Source: Xylophilus ampelinus (lineage in GTDB: Bacteria; Pseudomonadota; Gammaproteobacteria; Burkholderiales; Burkholderiaceae_C). From it: a DNA stretch of 64,000 nt. Below are positions 16,859 through 26,752 of this stretch, piece after piece (positions within the stretch are counted from its first letter, which is position 1; each line of letters begins with the position of its first letter). The notes beneath the pieces are model-generated. The model did no database searches, was not told the DNA's origin, and saw only the letters and a list, made by a program, of their open reading frames with translations. Where the stretch lies: contig NZ_CABFMN010000139.1 of the NCBI RefSeq assembly GCF_901875635.1, forward strand, positions 62,001 to 126,000, written 5' to 3'. The position numbers and the translations under genes were made by a program.

Positions 16859-18032
16859 CCGCGGCCCGCGCAAGGCGCAGGCCGCAGACCAGCGCGGGAA
16901 GCCCCATCACCATGAAGGCCGTGCCATAGGTGAGGCCCAGCTGGAGTAGTGCGCCGAAGAGCGCGGGGCCGGCCATCACGCCGCCGAAGGTGATGACCAG
17001 TGCCGCGGACGTGGCCGTGCCCACACCGCCCGGCGGTGCCCGCCGCGCCACGTCGGCCAGGTAGACGCCGTTCCAGCCGATGGCGCTGGCGCCGAACAGC
17101 ATGTAGAGCGCTAGCATGGCCGCCATCGGCCACGCGGCGGCGCCTGCGCTGGCGAACGCGCAGGCCGCCATCGACAGGCCCATGCCCGCCATCACGGGCC
17201 GGGCGCCCAGCCGGTCGGCCAGGGCGCCCGCCACCAGGCGGCCGGCGACCCCGGCGGCCTGCGTTGCGGCGAGCACCAGGCCGGCGAGCACGAGGTCGTA
17301 GCCCATTTGGCTGGTGAGGTAGGTCACCAGGTAGGTGCCCAGGCACAATTGCAGCGCCGCGAAGCAGAACGAACTGGCGGCCAACAGCCAGCCGGGGCGA
17401 TCGGCCCATGCATGCTTCGCCGGTTGCGCCAGGTCCGAGAGCCGCACGGGGGCGCGCGGCTGCCGGTCATCGTCGAACGCCGCGCGCAGCGGCTGCAGCA
17501 GCGCCGCGAGCATGACGCAGGCGGCGGCCAGCGCTGCCACCGCCGTCGGCCAGCCGGCCTCCAGTGCCAGCGAGGGCAGCAGCGCGCCGGCCAGCACCGC
17601 GCCGAGCGGCACGCCGGTCTGCTTGATCGAGAAGATCGTGGCGCGCCGCTGCGGTGGTGCCACGCGATCGAGCAGGTGCGAACTGGCCGGGTTCAGTGGA
17701 CCGTAGCCGAGACCCAGCACCAGGGCGCCGGACACGGTGGCCAGCGGATGGGGCAGCGCCACCAGCAGCAGCGCGGCGCAAGCGCACAGCAGGCTGACCT
17801 GGCTGGTCCGCACGGCGCCCCAGCGCCGCAGCAGCGAGCCACCGGCCAGGCCGCACACCATGCTGCTGCCGTACACCAGCGCCACGAACAGCCCCACCCA
17901 GGCCGCGGGCACGCCGAGGTCCGGAGCCGCCTTCGGCGCCAGCACCGGCAGGGCCACGGTGGCGGCCGACATCAGCGCCTGCGCCGCCAGCATGGCGATG
18001 ACGGCCGCCGCGATGCCCGGGCGATGCGTCAC
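16848..18032 (-). CDS. MFS transporter
   Basis: A 394-residue membrane protein with about twelve hydrophobic segments in two halves. The loop after segment two (GGSLLRRWGAVRTS) and its equivalent in the second half (AGALADRLGARPVM) are the usual MFS motif A positions. The GTG start at 18032 overlaps the stop of the upstream ACAD (GTGA), so it is translationally coupled and last in the mmgE-ACAD-MFS operon. It could import an acid or export a by-product; specificity is not visible. A longer in-frame reading upstream is shadow coding. Confidence 0.87.
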   Translation of the reverse strand: MTHRPGIAAAVIAMLAAQALMSAATVALPVLAPKAAPDLGVPAAWVGLFVALVYGSSMVCGLAGGSLLRRWGAVRTSQVSLLCACAALLLVALPHPLATVSGALVLGLGYGPLNPASSHLLDRVAPPQRRATIFSIKQTGVPLGAVLAGALLPSLALEAGWPTAVAALAAACVMLAALLQPLRAAFDDDRQPRAPVRLSDLAQPAKHAWADRPGWLLAASSFCFAALQLCLGTYLVTYLTSQMGYDLVLAGLVLAATQAAGVAGRLVAGALADRLGARPVMAGMGLSMAACAFASAGAAAWPMAAMLALYMLFGASAIGWNGVYLADVARRAPPGGVGTATSAALVITFGGVMAGPALFGALLQLGLTYGTAFMVMGLPALVCGLRLARAAVRR

Positions 18033-19192
18033 ACCGGGTTCCGCTGCACGAGTTGGCGCGCGATGATGATGCGCTGCATCTCGTTGGTGCCTTCGCCGAT
18101 CAGCAGCAGCGGCGCGTCGCGGAAGTAGCGCTCGACGTCGAACTCGGGCGAGTAGCCGTAGGCGCCGTGGATGCGCATGCACTCCAGCGCATTCTCCATC
18201 GCCGCCTCGGTGGCGAAGTACTTGGCCATGCCGGCTTCCATGTCGCAGCGCTCGCCCCGGTCGTAGGCGCGCGCGGCCGACTGCACGAGCAGCTTGGCCG
18301 CCTCCACGCGCGTGCCCATCTCGCCGAGCTTCAACTGGATGGCCTGGTGCTCGCAGATCGGCTTGCCGAAGGTCTTGCGCTGCTGCGCGTAGGCCACCGC
18401 GTCGGTGAGCGCCGCGGTGGCCACGCCCAGGCCGCGCGCGGCGACGTTGATGCGCCCGAGTTCCAGGCCCGACAGCACCTGCTGCAGCCCGCGCCCCTCG
18501 ACGCCGCCGACCAGCCGCGAGGCCGGCACGCGGTAGTCGTCGAAGCGCAGCTCGCAGGTGTCGATGCCGCGGTAGCCCAGCTTCTTCAGCTTGCGCGAGA
18601 CGATGAAGCCCGGGCCCTTCTCGGCGATGAACAGGCTCATGCCCTTGTGGCGCGGCTCGGCCGCGTGGTCGGTCTTGACCAGCAGCGCGATGCAGCCGCC
18701 CTGGCCGCTGTTGGTGATCCAGGTCTTGTTGCCGTTGACGACGTAGTAATCGCCGTCGCGCACGGCGCGGGTGCGGATGGCCTGCAGGTCGGTTCCGGCG
18801 TCGGGTTCGGTCAGGCCGATGCCGCCGCGCAGCTCGCCGCTGGCGAAGCGCGGCAGCAGTTCACGCTTCTGCTCCGCGGTGCCGCTACGCAGCACCGCGG
18901 CGGCCATGATGAGGTGCGAGTTGATGATGCCCGACAGCGACATCCACACCGACGCGATGCGCGCCACCACGGCCGCGTAGGTCGCGGTGCTCAGGCCGAG
19001 GCCGCCGTACTCGACCGGGATGATGCAGCCGAACAGGCCCATCGCCTTCATGCCCTCGACGATCGCCGTCGGGTACTCGTCGGCCTGCTCCAGCCGCTTC
19101 ACGTGCGGGCGCACCTCGACGCGCAGGAAGCGGTCGATCGCGTCGAGGATCGCGCCGTCGGTTTCGTTGCCAGCGTCCATCGTGCGCGTCAT
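18029..19192 (-). CDS. Acyl-CoA dehydrogenase
   Basis: A 387-residue FAD-dependent ACAD that introduces an alpha,beta double bond into an acyl-CoA and passes electrons to ETF. GIGLTEPDAGTD near residue 125 and NKTWITNSGQGG contact FAD, RKTFGKPICEHQAIQ near 265 is the FAD/dimer motif, and IGEGTNEMQR near the C-terminus carries a glutamate in the medium-chain type catalytic position. It is the only one of the eleven ACADs here with that GEGT arrangement. The start overlaps the mmgE stop (ATGA) and the end overlaps the MFS start (GTGA). Its acyl chain preference is unknown. Confidence 0.92.
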   Translation of the reverse strand: MTRTMDAGNETDGAILDAIDRFLRVEVRPHVKRLEQADEYPTAIVEGMKAMGLFGCIIPVEYGGLGLSTATYAAVVARIASVWMSLSGIINSHLIMAAAVLRSGTAEQKRELLPRFASGELRGGIGLTEPDAGTDLQAIRTRAVRDGDYYVVNGNKTWITNSGQGGCIALLVKTDHAAEPRHKGMSLFIAEKGPGFIVSRKLKKLGYRGIDTCELRFDDYRVPASRLVGGVEGRGLQQVLSGLELGRINVAARGLGVATAALTDAVAYAQQRKTFGKPICEHQAIQLKLGEMGTRVEAAKLLVQSAARAYDRGERCDMEAGMAKYFATEAAMENALECMRIHGAYGYSPEFDVERYFRDAPLLLIGEGTNEMQRIIIARQLVQRNPV

Positions 19193-20592
19193 CCGCGCGC
19201 CGCGAGCCCAGCCTGCAGCTCGGCGGCGGCGCAGCCCTTGCCGATCGCGAGCACCCGTTCGCGCACCTGCGCCGCACGCGCCGGCGACGCGACCAGCGCC
19301 ATGTTCTCGTCGTACTTGCGCACCACCTCGGCGTTCGTGATCGGGCGTTCCTCGCCGCCGCGGTTGACGTGCTCGCGATGGCGCAGTTCGCGCCCGTCGT
19401 CCAGCGTGACGATCACTTCGCCCGAGTAGTACTTCGGGAAGGGCGAGTCGGGGTCCACCTCGTACTCCACCTTCGCGGCGAGCGCGAGCGTGGCTTCGTC
19501 GCGCAGCGCCGATTCGTCCAGCTCGGCCAGGCCGAAGCGGCCCCGGATCAGCGCCGTCGCCACGATGTAGGGGATGCTGAACTGCGCGTCGTAGCTGTTC
19601 TGCGGGCGCTTCTTCGTGGCCACCGGCTCGCACACCGTCTTCACCACCTCGGCCGGCACGAGCGCGCGCACGCTGCGGATCTGCTGCGGGCGCGGGCCGT
19701 GGCGTTCGCGCAGGATCGCCGCCGCGTCGGCACAGGCGTGCGTGAAGTGGCAGGCCGGCAGCGGCTTGACGTTCACCTTCGCCAGTTCCCACACCTCGCC
19801 CAGGCCGGCGATGGCCAGGCCCAGGTCGCCGTCGCGCGCGAGCGGCCCGAGGTGGCTGTTGAAGAGGCCGAAGCGGCCCTCGTAGGCCTGCCTGGGGCCG
19901 ACGAAGCCATGGCGCGCCATCGTCGCCGCGGTCAGCCCGGCGCCTGCCGCCCAGCCCGGGTGCATGCGCTTGGTCCAGGCGCCGTCCTGCAGGAACTCCA
20001 GGCTGCCCGAGCCCATCGACAGCGCGATGCCTTGCGCCGATGCGAGCTGCGCCGCGTTGAGCCCGAGCAGCCGCCCGGCAACCAGTGTGCAGGCGAACGC
20101 GCCGACCAGGCCCGTGGGGTGGAAACCGACCTGATGGAAGCCACCCTTGGACACCGAGGCGAGCCGCGCGCCGACCTCCATGCCGGCCACGTAGGCGTCC
20201 AGGAGCGCTTCGCCGTCCGCGCCGGCCAGCGCGGCGGTCCCGAGCGCGCACGGGAACGTGCTGGCGGTGGCATGGATGACGCCGGCGGCGTGCGTGTCGT
20301 CGTAGTCCAGGCCGTGGATCAGCAGGCCGTTCATCAGCATCGCGTCGCGCGGCGCCAGGCGCGCGGCCAACGCGATCACCGGCGTGGCGCCAGCGCCGCC
20401 CGACAGTTCCTGCGCCGCCGACAGGGAGCGGTGCGCGAACTCGTAGTGCGTGGACGCATGGGCGATGCCGACGGCGTCGAGGATCAGGTGGCGGGCGCGT
20501 TCGCGCACGGGCTCGGGAATGTCGTTCGGCCGCAGCGACGCGACAAAGTCGGCAAGCGCATCGGCGATGGTCGGCACGCGGTCGTTGCCCAT
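19189..20592 (-). CDS. MmgE/PrpD family protein
   Basis: A 467-residue member of the MmgE/PrpD family, which includes 2-methylcitrate dehydratase and cis-aconitate decarboxylase. The family segments LILDAVGIAHAS, HGLDYDDTHAAGVIHATAS and KRMHPGWAAGAG are clear, with the conserved acidic HGLDYDD and a basic cluster near residue 200. It would act on a hydroxy-di- or tricarboxylate, probably a late intermediate, but the reaction is not defined. The start at 20592 is taken because the domain begins soon after it. It is the first gene of a three-gene operon with an ACAD and an MFS transporter. A second paralogue starts at 63526. Confidence 0.88.
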   Translation of the reverse strand: MGNDRVPTIADALADFVASLRPNDIPEPVRERARHLILDAVGIAHASTHYEFAHRSLSAAQELSGGAGATPVIALAARLAPRDAMLMNGLLIHGLDYDDTHAAGVIHATASTFPCALGTAALAGADGEALLDAYVAGMEVGARLASVSKGGFHQVGFHPTGLVGAFACTLVAGRLLGLNAAQLASAQGIALSMGSGSLEFLQDGAWTKRMHPGWAAGAGLTAATMARHGFVGPRQAYEGRFGLFNSHLGPLARDGDLGLAIAGLGEVWELAKVNVKPLPACHFTHACADAAAILRERHGPRPQQIRSVRALVPAEVVKTVCEPVATKKRPQNSYDAQFSIPYIVATALIRGRFGLAELDESALRDEATLALAAKVEYEVDPDSPFPKYYSGEVIVTLDDGRELRHREHVNRGGEERPITNAEVVRKYDENMALVASPARAAQVRERVLAIGKGCAAAELQAGLAARG

Positions 20593-20646
20593 GGACGAGC
20601 TCCTCGAAGTGGCCGCAGTGGCCGTGGTTGCGTGGTCCAGTATAGC

Positions 20647-20660
20647 CAAACGGTTGTTAG
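20647..20660. promoter_or_regulatory. Candidate TetR operator, copy 4 (perfect)
   Basis: CAAACGGTTGTTAG is a perfect fit to CNAACGNNYGTTNG. It lies between divergent mmgE (start 20592) and the crotonase (start 20715). A looser relative with a wider spacer (AACG-N4-CGTT) follows immediately at about 20664-20675 and may or may not be functional. Confidence 0.65.
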
Positions 20661-20714
20661 GTAACGCGGCCGTTTGGGCTACGATGTCCCCATCGACAGC
20701 AGCGAGGAGCGACG

Positions 20715-21503
20715 ATGAACGACACTGCGGGCAGCCCGATCGTGGGCGTGGATTTCGAAGGCAACGTGGCACTGGTGGAGATCCGCCGCCCGCCGCACAA
20801 CTTCTTCGACATCCCGATGATCCAGGGCCTGGCCGACGCGTTCGAGGCGCTGGACGCCGACCCGCGCTGCCGCGCCATCGTGCTGTGCGCGCAGGGCAGT
20901 TCGTTCTGCGCCGGTGCCAACTTCGCCAACCGCGACGCCACGCCGCCGCAGAAGAGCCCGCGCGCGGTGAACCCGCTGTACTTCGAGGCGATCCGCCTCG
21001 TCTCGTGCGCCAAGCCGGTGGTGGCGGCGGTGCATGGCCCGGCCATCGGCGGCGGCATGGGCCTCGCGCTGGTGGCCGACTTCCGCGTCACCTGCGCCGA
21101 GGCGCGCTTCTCGGTCAACTTCAACCGCCTCGGTTTCCACCCCGGCTTCGGACTGTCGTTCACGCTGCCGCGGCTTGTCGGCGCGCAGCAGGCCGCGCTG
21201 CTGTTCTACACCGGGCGGCGCATCGGCGGCGAAGAGGCGTTGCGCATCGGCCTGGCCGACAGGCTGGTCGAGCAGGCGCAGGTGCGCGCGAAGGCCATCG
21301 AACTGGCCGCGGAGATCGCGGTATCGTCGCCGATCGCGGTGCAGTCCACTCGTGCGACGCTGCGCGCCGGGTTCGTGGAACAGTTCCGCCTGGCGGTGGC
21401 GCGCGAAAGCATCGAGCAGAACGCGCACTTCAAGACCGCGGATTTCGCCGAAGGCGTCAAGGCGATGGCCGAACGCCGCGTGCCGCGCTTCGAAGGGCAC
21501 TGA
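20715..21503 (+). CDS. Enoyl-CoA hydratase/isomerase family protein
   Basis: A 262-residue crotonase. SSFCAGANFANRD near residue 63 and GPAIGGGMGLALVADFRVT near 107 form the oxyanion hole for the thioester carbonyl. By eye alignment to rat mitochondrial hydratase, the two catalytic glutamates fall on Phe (SVNFNRLGFHPGFG) and Leu (AALLFYTGRR), so simple hydration by the standard mechanism is doubtful. Isomerase, hydrolase or C-C lyase activity is possible. AGCGAGGAGC precedes the ATG. It stands alone, divergent from mmgE under a shared palindrome, and ends 76 bases from the convergent Bug gene. Confidence 0.88.
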   Translation: MNDTAGSPIVGVDFEGNVALVEIRRPPHNFFDIPMIQGLADAFEALDADPRCRAIVLCAQGSSFCAGANFANRDATPPQKSPRAVNPLYFEAIRLVSCAKPVVAAVHGPAIGGGMGLALVADFRVTCAEARFSVNFNRLGFHPGFGLSFTLPRLVGAQQAALLFYTGRRIGGEEALRIGLADRLVEQAQVRAKAIELAAEIAVSSPIAVQSTRATLRAGFVEQFRLAVARESIEQNAHFKTADFAEGVKAMAERRVPRFEGH

Positions 21504-21507
21504 GCCC

Positions 21508-21519
21508 GGCGCAAGCGCC
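21508..21519. terminator. Short hairpin between convergent genes
   Basis: GGCGCAAGCGCC can form a 5-bp GC stem 5 bases after the crotonase stop codon. A second weak pair (ATGCG and CGCAT) follows at 21551-21569. There is no T-run, so terminator function is tentative. Confidence 0.25.
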
Positions 21520-21579
21520 AGCAGGTATCGCATTCCGGACTCCGCCATCGATGCGCCCAGCGGACGCATACGATCGGTG

Positions 21580-22557
21580 CTACTGCGCGCTGAGGTTGAG
21601 TGACTTTGTCAGCGGGTCCCACAACGCGATCTCCGCGGCGATCACCCGCGTCATCTCCTGGGGCCCGGCGAACGCCACGTCCAGGCCCAGCGCCGCGAGG
21701 CGCTTGCCCGTGTCCGGCGCGGCGGCGGCCAACTCCAGTTCGCGTGTCAGCCGTTGGTGAACGCCCGGCGGCAACCCGGGCGGCGCCACCACGCCCATCC
21801 AGCCCCGAAACTCATACTCGGGCACGGTCTCGGCGATGGCGGGCAGGTCGGGGTAGAGTTTGTGGCGGCTGCGCCCCGTCGCGGCCAGCAGGCGCAGCTT
21901 GCCGGCGGCCGCCAGCGGCCCCGCGCTGTTGGGCGCGTCGAAGACGAACTGCAGGGCGCCGCCCATCAGGTCGTTGATCGCCAGCGCCGTGCCGCGGTAG
22001 GGCACGTGCGTGAGCTTCACGCCGGCCTTGGCCGCGAGCAGTTCGCCGCTCAGGTGGTTGGTCGAACCGATGCCGGCCGAGCCGTAGCTCAGCGTGCCGG
22101 GCTGCGCACGCGCGGCCGCGAGCAGGTCGGCCAGCGAGCGCCAGGGGCTGTCGGCGCGCACCGCCAGCACGTTGACGTAGTCGCAGACCTTGGCCACTGG
22201 CGTGAGGTCCTTGAGTGGTTCGTAGCCGACGCTCTTGTACAGGCTCGGCCCGATGCTGAGCGACGCCGTGTGCGCAAAACCGATCGCGTAGCCGTCGGCG
22301 GCCATCTTCGACAAGCGCGCGACGGCCAGCGTGCTGCCGGCGCCCGGCACGTTCTCGACGATGACGGTCTGGCCGAGCTGCGCCTGCAGGCGGCTCGCGA
22401 ACAGGCGCGTCACGCCGTCAGCCGGCCCGCCGGGGGCGAAGCCGACCAGGAAACGCAGCGGGCGCGATGGATAGGCGGCTTCCTGCGCGCCAGCGGCCCG
22501 GGGCAGCAGCGCAGCGGCAAGGCCGCCGAGCAGGCAGTGGCGACGCGAACGGTCCAT
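21580..22557 (-). CDS. Bug-family (tripartite tricarboxylate transporter) periplasmic substrate-binding protein
   Basis: A 325-residue receptor with an N-terminus resembling a twin-arginine signal (RSRRHCLLGG, then AAGAQ before EAAYPSRP). YPSRPLRFLVGFAPGGPADGV is the Bug ligand loop, NVPGAGSTLAVA the second conserved segment, and HVPYRGTALAINDLMGG the third. It binds a carboxylate in the periplasm. No TctA/TctB genes are nearby. It is the last gene of the minus-strand fadH-ACAD operon, 22 bases after an ACAD, so its ligand is probably a pathway substrate. Confidence 0.9.
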   Translation of the reverse strand: MDRSRRHCLLGGLAAALLPRAAGAQEAAYPSRPLRFLVGFAPGGPADGVTRLFASRLQAQLGQTVIVENVPGAGSTLAVARLSKMAADGYAIGFAHTASLSIGPSLYKSVGYEPLKDLTPVAKVCDYVNVLAVRADSPWRSLADLLAAARAQPGTLSYGSAGIGSTNHLSGELLAAKAGVKLTHVPYRGTALAINDLMGGALQFVFDAPNSAGPLAAAGKLRLLAATGRSRHKLYPDLPAIAETVPEYEFRGWMGVVAPPGLPPGVHQRLTRELELAAAAPDTGKRLAALGLDVAFAGPQEMTRVIAAEIALWDPLTKSLNLSAQ

Positions 22558-22579
22558 TCGAAGCTCCCGTGCAGCTCTC

Positions 22580-23746
22580 TCAATACGAGCGTGGCAATCC
22601 CATCACGTGCTCGGCGATGTAGTTCAGCACCATCTCGCGGTTCAGCGGCGCGGTGCGCAGCAGCCGCACCAGGCCGTACAGGTCGTAGATGCCGTACTCC
22701 TTGGTGAAGCCGTTGCCGCCGTGGGTCTGGATGGTGGCGTCCACCGCGTGGATGCCGGCTTCGGCACCGGCGTACTTGGCGATGTTGGCGAATTCGCCCG
22801 CCGGCAGCCCCTGGTCGAAGGCCCAGGCCGCCTTCAGCGCCATCAGCGAGGCCATCTCGATCTCGCTGCGCGCGATGGCCAGCGGATGCTGCACGCCCTG
22901 GTAGGCGCCGATCGGCGTCTTGTTGAAGAGTTTGCGGTCGTTGGCATAGGCCACCGCCTTCTTGAGCGCGAAGCGGCCGACGCCGGTGCACAGGCCCGCC
23001 AGGATGATGCGCTCCGGGTTGAGCGTGTCGAACAGGATGCCGAAACCCTTGCCGACCTCGCCGAGCACGTCATCCTCGGTCAGCGCCACGTCGTCGAAGA
23101 ACACCTGCCACTGCGTCTCGGGCACCGGGAAGGCCACCGGGATCAGCGTCTTGCTGATGCCCTTCTTCTTCATGTCGACCATGAAGATGGTGAAGCCGTC
23201 GGTCTTCTTCTTCACGTCGGCGCGCGGCGTGGTGCGGGTGACCACCATCGCGTAGTCGGCGTGGTTGGCGTCGGTGATGAAGACCTTCTGCCCGGTCAGC
23301 CGGAAGCCGCCCTTGCCGTCGGTCTTGGCGATGCTGGTGATCTCCATCGAGTTCGAGCCGGCGTTCGGCTCGGTGATCGCGAAGCAGAAGCGGATCTCGC
23401 CGGCGCATCCGCCCGGCAGCAGTCGGCGCTTCATCGCCTCGCTGGCGTGCTTGGCCATCAGGCCCATGGTCATCGTCGGGCCGACCACGAGGTTCAGCAG
23501 CGGGATGCCGTTGTTGGCCAGGCCCTCCATGAACAGCAGCATCTCGGTCATGCCCTGGCCGGCGCCACCGTAGGCCTCGGGCACCATGATGCCGAGGAAG
23601 CCGTCGCCGGTGATCTGCTTGTACAGCTCGGCCGGCGGCTCGCTCTTCTCGGCGTACTTCTTCCAGTACGCATGGTCGAAGCGCTGCGACACGCGGTCGC
23701 CGTACTCGTAGACCATACGCTGTTCCTGGCTCAGGGCGAAGTCCAT
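22580..23746 (-). CDS. Acyl-CoA dehydrogenase (LGLPRSY-tail group)
   Basis: A 388-residue ACAD. FAITEPNAGSNSMEI near residue 125 and GQKVFITDANHADY near 160 are the FAD and substrate segments, and the IQTHGGNGFTKEYGIYDLYG segment near 350 is typical. The C-terminus is NYIAEHVMGLPRSY instead of the usual E/GGT-NEIQR end. This tail is shared with the ACADs at 27976, 40396 and 61138. AGGAGG 8 bases before the ATG at 23746 fixes the start. It follows the crotonase stop-to-start by 19 bases on the same strand. Substrate unknown. Confidence 0.92.
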   Translation of the reverse strand: MDFALSQEQRMVYEYGDRVSQRFDHAYWKKYAEKSEPPAELYKQITGDGFLGIMVPEAYGGAGQGMTEMLLFMEGLANNGIPLLNLVVGPTMTMGLMAKHASEAMKRRLLPGGCAGEIRFCFAITEPNAGSNSMEITSIAKTDGKGGFRLTGQKVFITDANHADYAMVVTRTTPRADVKKKTDGFTIFMVDMKKKGISKTLIPVAFPVPETQWQVFFDDVALTEDDVLGEVGKGFGILFDTLNPERIILAGLCTGVGRFALKKAVAYANDRKLFNKTPIGAYQGVQHPLAIARSEIEMASLMALKAAWAFDQGLPAGEFANIAKYAGAEAGIHAVDATIQTHGGNGFTKEYGIYDLYGLVRLLRTAPLNREMVLNYIAEHVMGLPRSY

Positions 23747-23765
23747 GGCGTTGCCTCCTGGAAAC

Positions 23766-24569
<804 letters not shown>

Positions 24570-24613
24570 TGAAGCATTCCTTGTGCAAGAAGCTGGAAGG
24601 GGAGGGGGCGAAT

Positions 24614-25534
24614 TCAGACGGGATCCCACGAGAACACGACGGCCGAGCTCTCGAGCGGGAAGAAGTTGGGCCTCATCGCGGGCAGCACGCGCTCGGCGAT
24701 CGTCTCGGGCGTCCAGCCCTCGGAGGTGTGCATGCCGCGCACGGGCCGCGGCTGGCTCATCAGGAAGATCTCGTTGCCGCGCACGGCGAAGATCTGAGAG
24801 GTGACCTCGGCCGCAGCGTCGCTGGCCAGGAAGGCGGCCATCGGCGCGATCTGCGCGGTGTCGAGCTTCTTGAGCTTCTCCACGCGGGCCTGCTGCTCGG
24901 GCGTGTCGGTCGGGATCGAGCCGATCATGCGGCTCCACGCGAACGGCGAGATGCAGTTGGAGCGCACGTTGTAGCGCTTCATGTCGCCGGCGATCGAGCG
25001 CGAGAGCGCGACGATCCCCAGCTTGGCCGCGCCGTAGTTGGCCTGGCCCAAGTTGCCGATCAGGCCCGAGGTGGAGGTCATGTGCACGTAGGCGCCCGAG
25101 TTCTGGGCCTTGAAGTGCGTGGCTGCCGCGCGCGAGACGTAGAAGCAGCCGTTGAGGTGCACGTCGATGACGGCCTTCCACTCTTCTTCCGACATGGCGA
25201 AGAAGAAGCGGTCGCGCAGGATGCCGGCGTTGTTGACGACGATGTCGATGCGGCCGAAGTGGTCCAGCGCGCACTGCACGATGCGGCCGGCCGAAGCCCA
25301 GGTGGACACGCTGTCGGTGGACAGCGCGGCGTGGCCGCCCATGGCCTTGATCTCGTCGACCACCTGCTGGCCCAGGCTCGCGTCCTGGCCTTCGCCGGCG
25401 ACCGAGGCGCCGATGTCGTTGACGACGACCTTGGCGCCCTGGGCGGCCATCTCGAGCGCGATGTCGCGGCCGATGCCCCGGCCCGATCCGGTGACCACGG
25501 CCACCTTGTCTTTCAGCATGCTGCCTTTGTGCAC
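24614..25534 (-). CDS. SDR family 3-hydroxyacyl-CoA dehydrogenase-like protein
   Basis: A 306-residue short-chain dehydrogenase with TGSGRGIGR near residue 15, NNAGILRDR near 95, and the catalytic Ser and YGAAK in TSTSGLIGNLGQANYGAAK near 155. NNAGILRDR, GNxGQANY and the long C-terminal part resemble the 3-hydroxyacyl-CoA dehydrogenase domain of peroxisomal multifunctional enzyme 2. It probably oxidises a 3-hydroxyacyl-CoA made by the crotonase next door. The start is ambiguous: GTG at 25534 has AAAGGA 9 bases upstream, while ATG at 25519 gives the more typical beginning MLKDKVAVVTG. Confidence 0.88.
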   Translation of the reverse strand: MHKGSMLKDKVAVVTGSGRGIGRDIALEMAAQGAKVVVNDIGASVAGEGQDASLGQQVVDEIKAMGGHAALSTDSVSTWASAGRIVQCALDHFGRIDIVVNNAGILRDRFFFAMSEEEWKAVIDVHLNGCFYVSRAAATHFKAQNSGAYVHMTSTSGLIGNLGQANYGAAKLGIVALSRSIAGDMKRYNVRSNCISPFAWSRMIGSIPTDTPEQQARVEKLKKLDTAQIAPMAAFLASDAAAEVTSQIFAVRGNEIFLMSQPRPVRGMHTSEGWTPETIAERVLPAMRPNFFPLESSAVVFSWDPV

Positions 25535-25585
25535 GGCGATGTTTCCTTTGTGCGGATGAACGAATGGGGGACGGCGTGCGCGCGA

Positions 25586-26752
25586 TCAGCTGGCAAGCTG
25601 AAGCACCGCGCCTGCCAGGATGTTGCGCTGGACCTCGTTGCTACCGCCGTAGATCGTGGCCGGGCGCGCGTTGTAGAAGGTGGTGAGCACATCGATCGTG
25701 CCGCCGTCGGTGGGCACGTCGCCCGGCGTGCCGCCGCTGGCGCCGGCGATCTCGACCAGCAGGTTGGCCAGCCGCGAGTACGTTTCGGTGGCGAAGATCT
25801 TGAGCATCGAGACCTCGGGGCCAAGTGCCTCGCCGCGCTTGACCTGCTCGACGAAGCGCGCGTAGAGCGTGCCCAGGTCGGCCACGTCCAGCGCCAGCTG
25901 CGTGAAGCGGTCGCTGAACACCGGATCGTCGAGCAGCCCCAGCGCCGCTGCGGCCTCTTCGACGCGCGACAGCGCGTACTGGCTCTGCTTGGGGCTGCCC
26001 AGGAAGATGCGCTCGAAGCCGAGCAGCGCCTTGGCAGTCGTCCAGCCCTTGTTCAGCTCGCCGACGATGTTGGCGCGCGGGACACGCACCTTGTCGAGGA
26101 AGACCTCGCAGAAGTCTTCAGCGCCCGCGATGTTGCGGATGGGCCGCACCGTGATGCCGGGGCTGCCCATGTCGGCGAGCAGGAAGCTGATGCCTTCCTG
26201 CTTCTTGGCCGCCTTGTCGGTGCGCACGAGCAGGAAGATGTGGGTTGCGTCCTGCGCCAGCGTGGTCCAGATCTTCTGCCCGGTGACGATGAAGTCATCG
26301 CCGTCGGCCACCGCCTCGGTGCGCAGGCTGGCGAGGTCGGAGCCGGAGTTCGGCTCCGAGTAGCCCTGGCACCAGATGTCCTGGCAGGCCAGGATGCGCG
26401 GCAGGTAGTGGGCGCGCTGCGCGTCGGTGCCGTGCTGGATGAGCAGCGGGCCGACCATCTGGATGCCCATGTCGGGGGCGCGGGTCACGCCGTGGCGCTC
26501 CTGCTCCTCGATGAACGCGATCAGCTTGTCCGGCGCCAGCCCCATCCCGCCGTGCCGCGCGGGCCAGCTCGGGGCGAGCCAGCCGTGGGCGGCGAGCTTC
26601 AGCGTCCAAGGGCGGATCTCGTCCCAGCGCAGGCGCCGCTTGGGGTAGCGCAGGTGTTCGGGGTAGTGCTGCTGGAAGAAGGCGCGCACCTCGGCACGGA
26701 AGGCCTCGGTGTCCATCGCGTTCCAGTCTCGGACCATGCTCGACGCGCTCAT
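25586..26752 (-). CDS. Acyl-CoA dehydrogenase, large-type subunit of a probable heteromeric pair
   Basis: A 388-residue ACAD with GYSEPNSGSDLASLRT near residue 133, GQKIWTTLAQDATH near 160 and a C-terminal RPATIYGGSNEVQRNI. This architecture resembles the FAD-competent partner of heterotetrameric ACADs known from steroid side-chain catabolism (the FadE28/FadE29 type). The start overlaps the stop of the next upstream ACAD gene (ATGA), and that gene encodes a degenerate partner, so a two-subunit enzyme is likely. Heteromeric ACADs tend to act on bulky ring-bearing acyl-CoAs, which suits this island. Confidence 0.92.
   Translation of the reverse strand: MSASSMVRDWNAMDTEAFRAEVRAFFQQHYPEHLRYPKRRLRWDEIRPWTLKLAAHGWLAPSWPARHGGMGLAPDKLIAFIEEQERHGVTRAPDMGIQMVGPLLIQHGTDAQRAHYLPRILACQDIWCQGYSEPNSGSDLASLRTEAVADGDDFIVTGQKIWTTLAQDATHIFLLVRTDKAAKKQEGISFLLADMGSPGITVRPIRNIAGAEDFCEVFLDKVRVPRANIVGELNKGWTTAKALLGFERIFLGSPKQSQYALSRVEEAAAALGLLDDPVFSDRFTQLALDVADLGTLYARFVEQVKRGEALGPEVSMLKIFATETYSRLANLLVEIAGASGGTPGDVPTDGGTIDVLTTFYNARPATIYGGSNEVQRNILAGAVLQLAS

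Noticed and set aside
20661..20680. Second operator copy directly after copy 4
   Set aside because: AACG and CGTT are separated by four instead of two bases and the flanks differ, so it does not fit the pattern.
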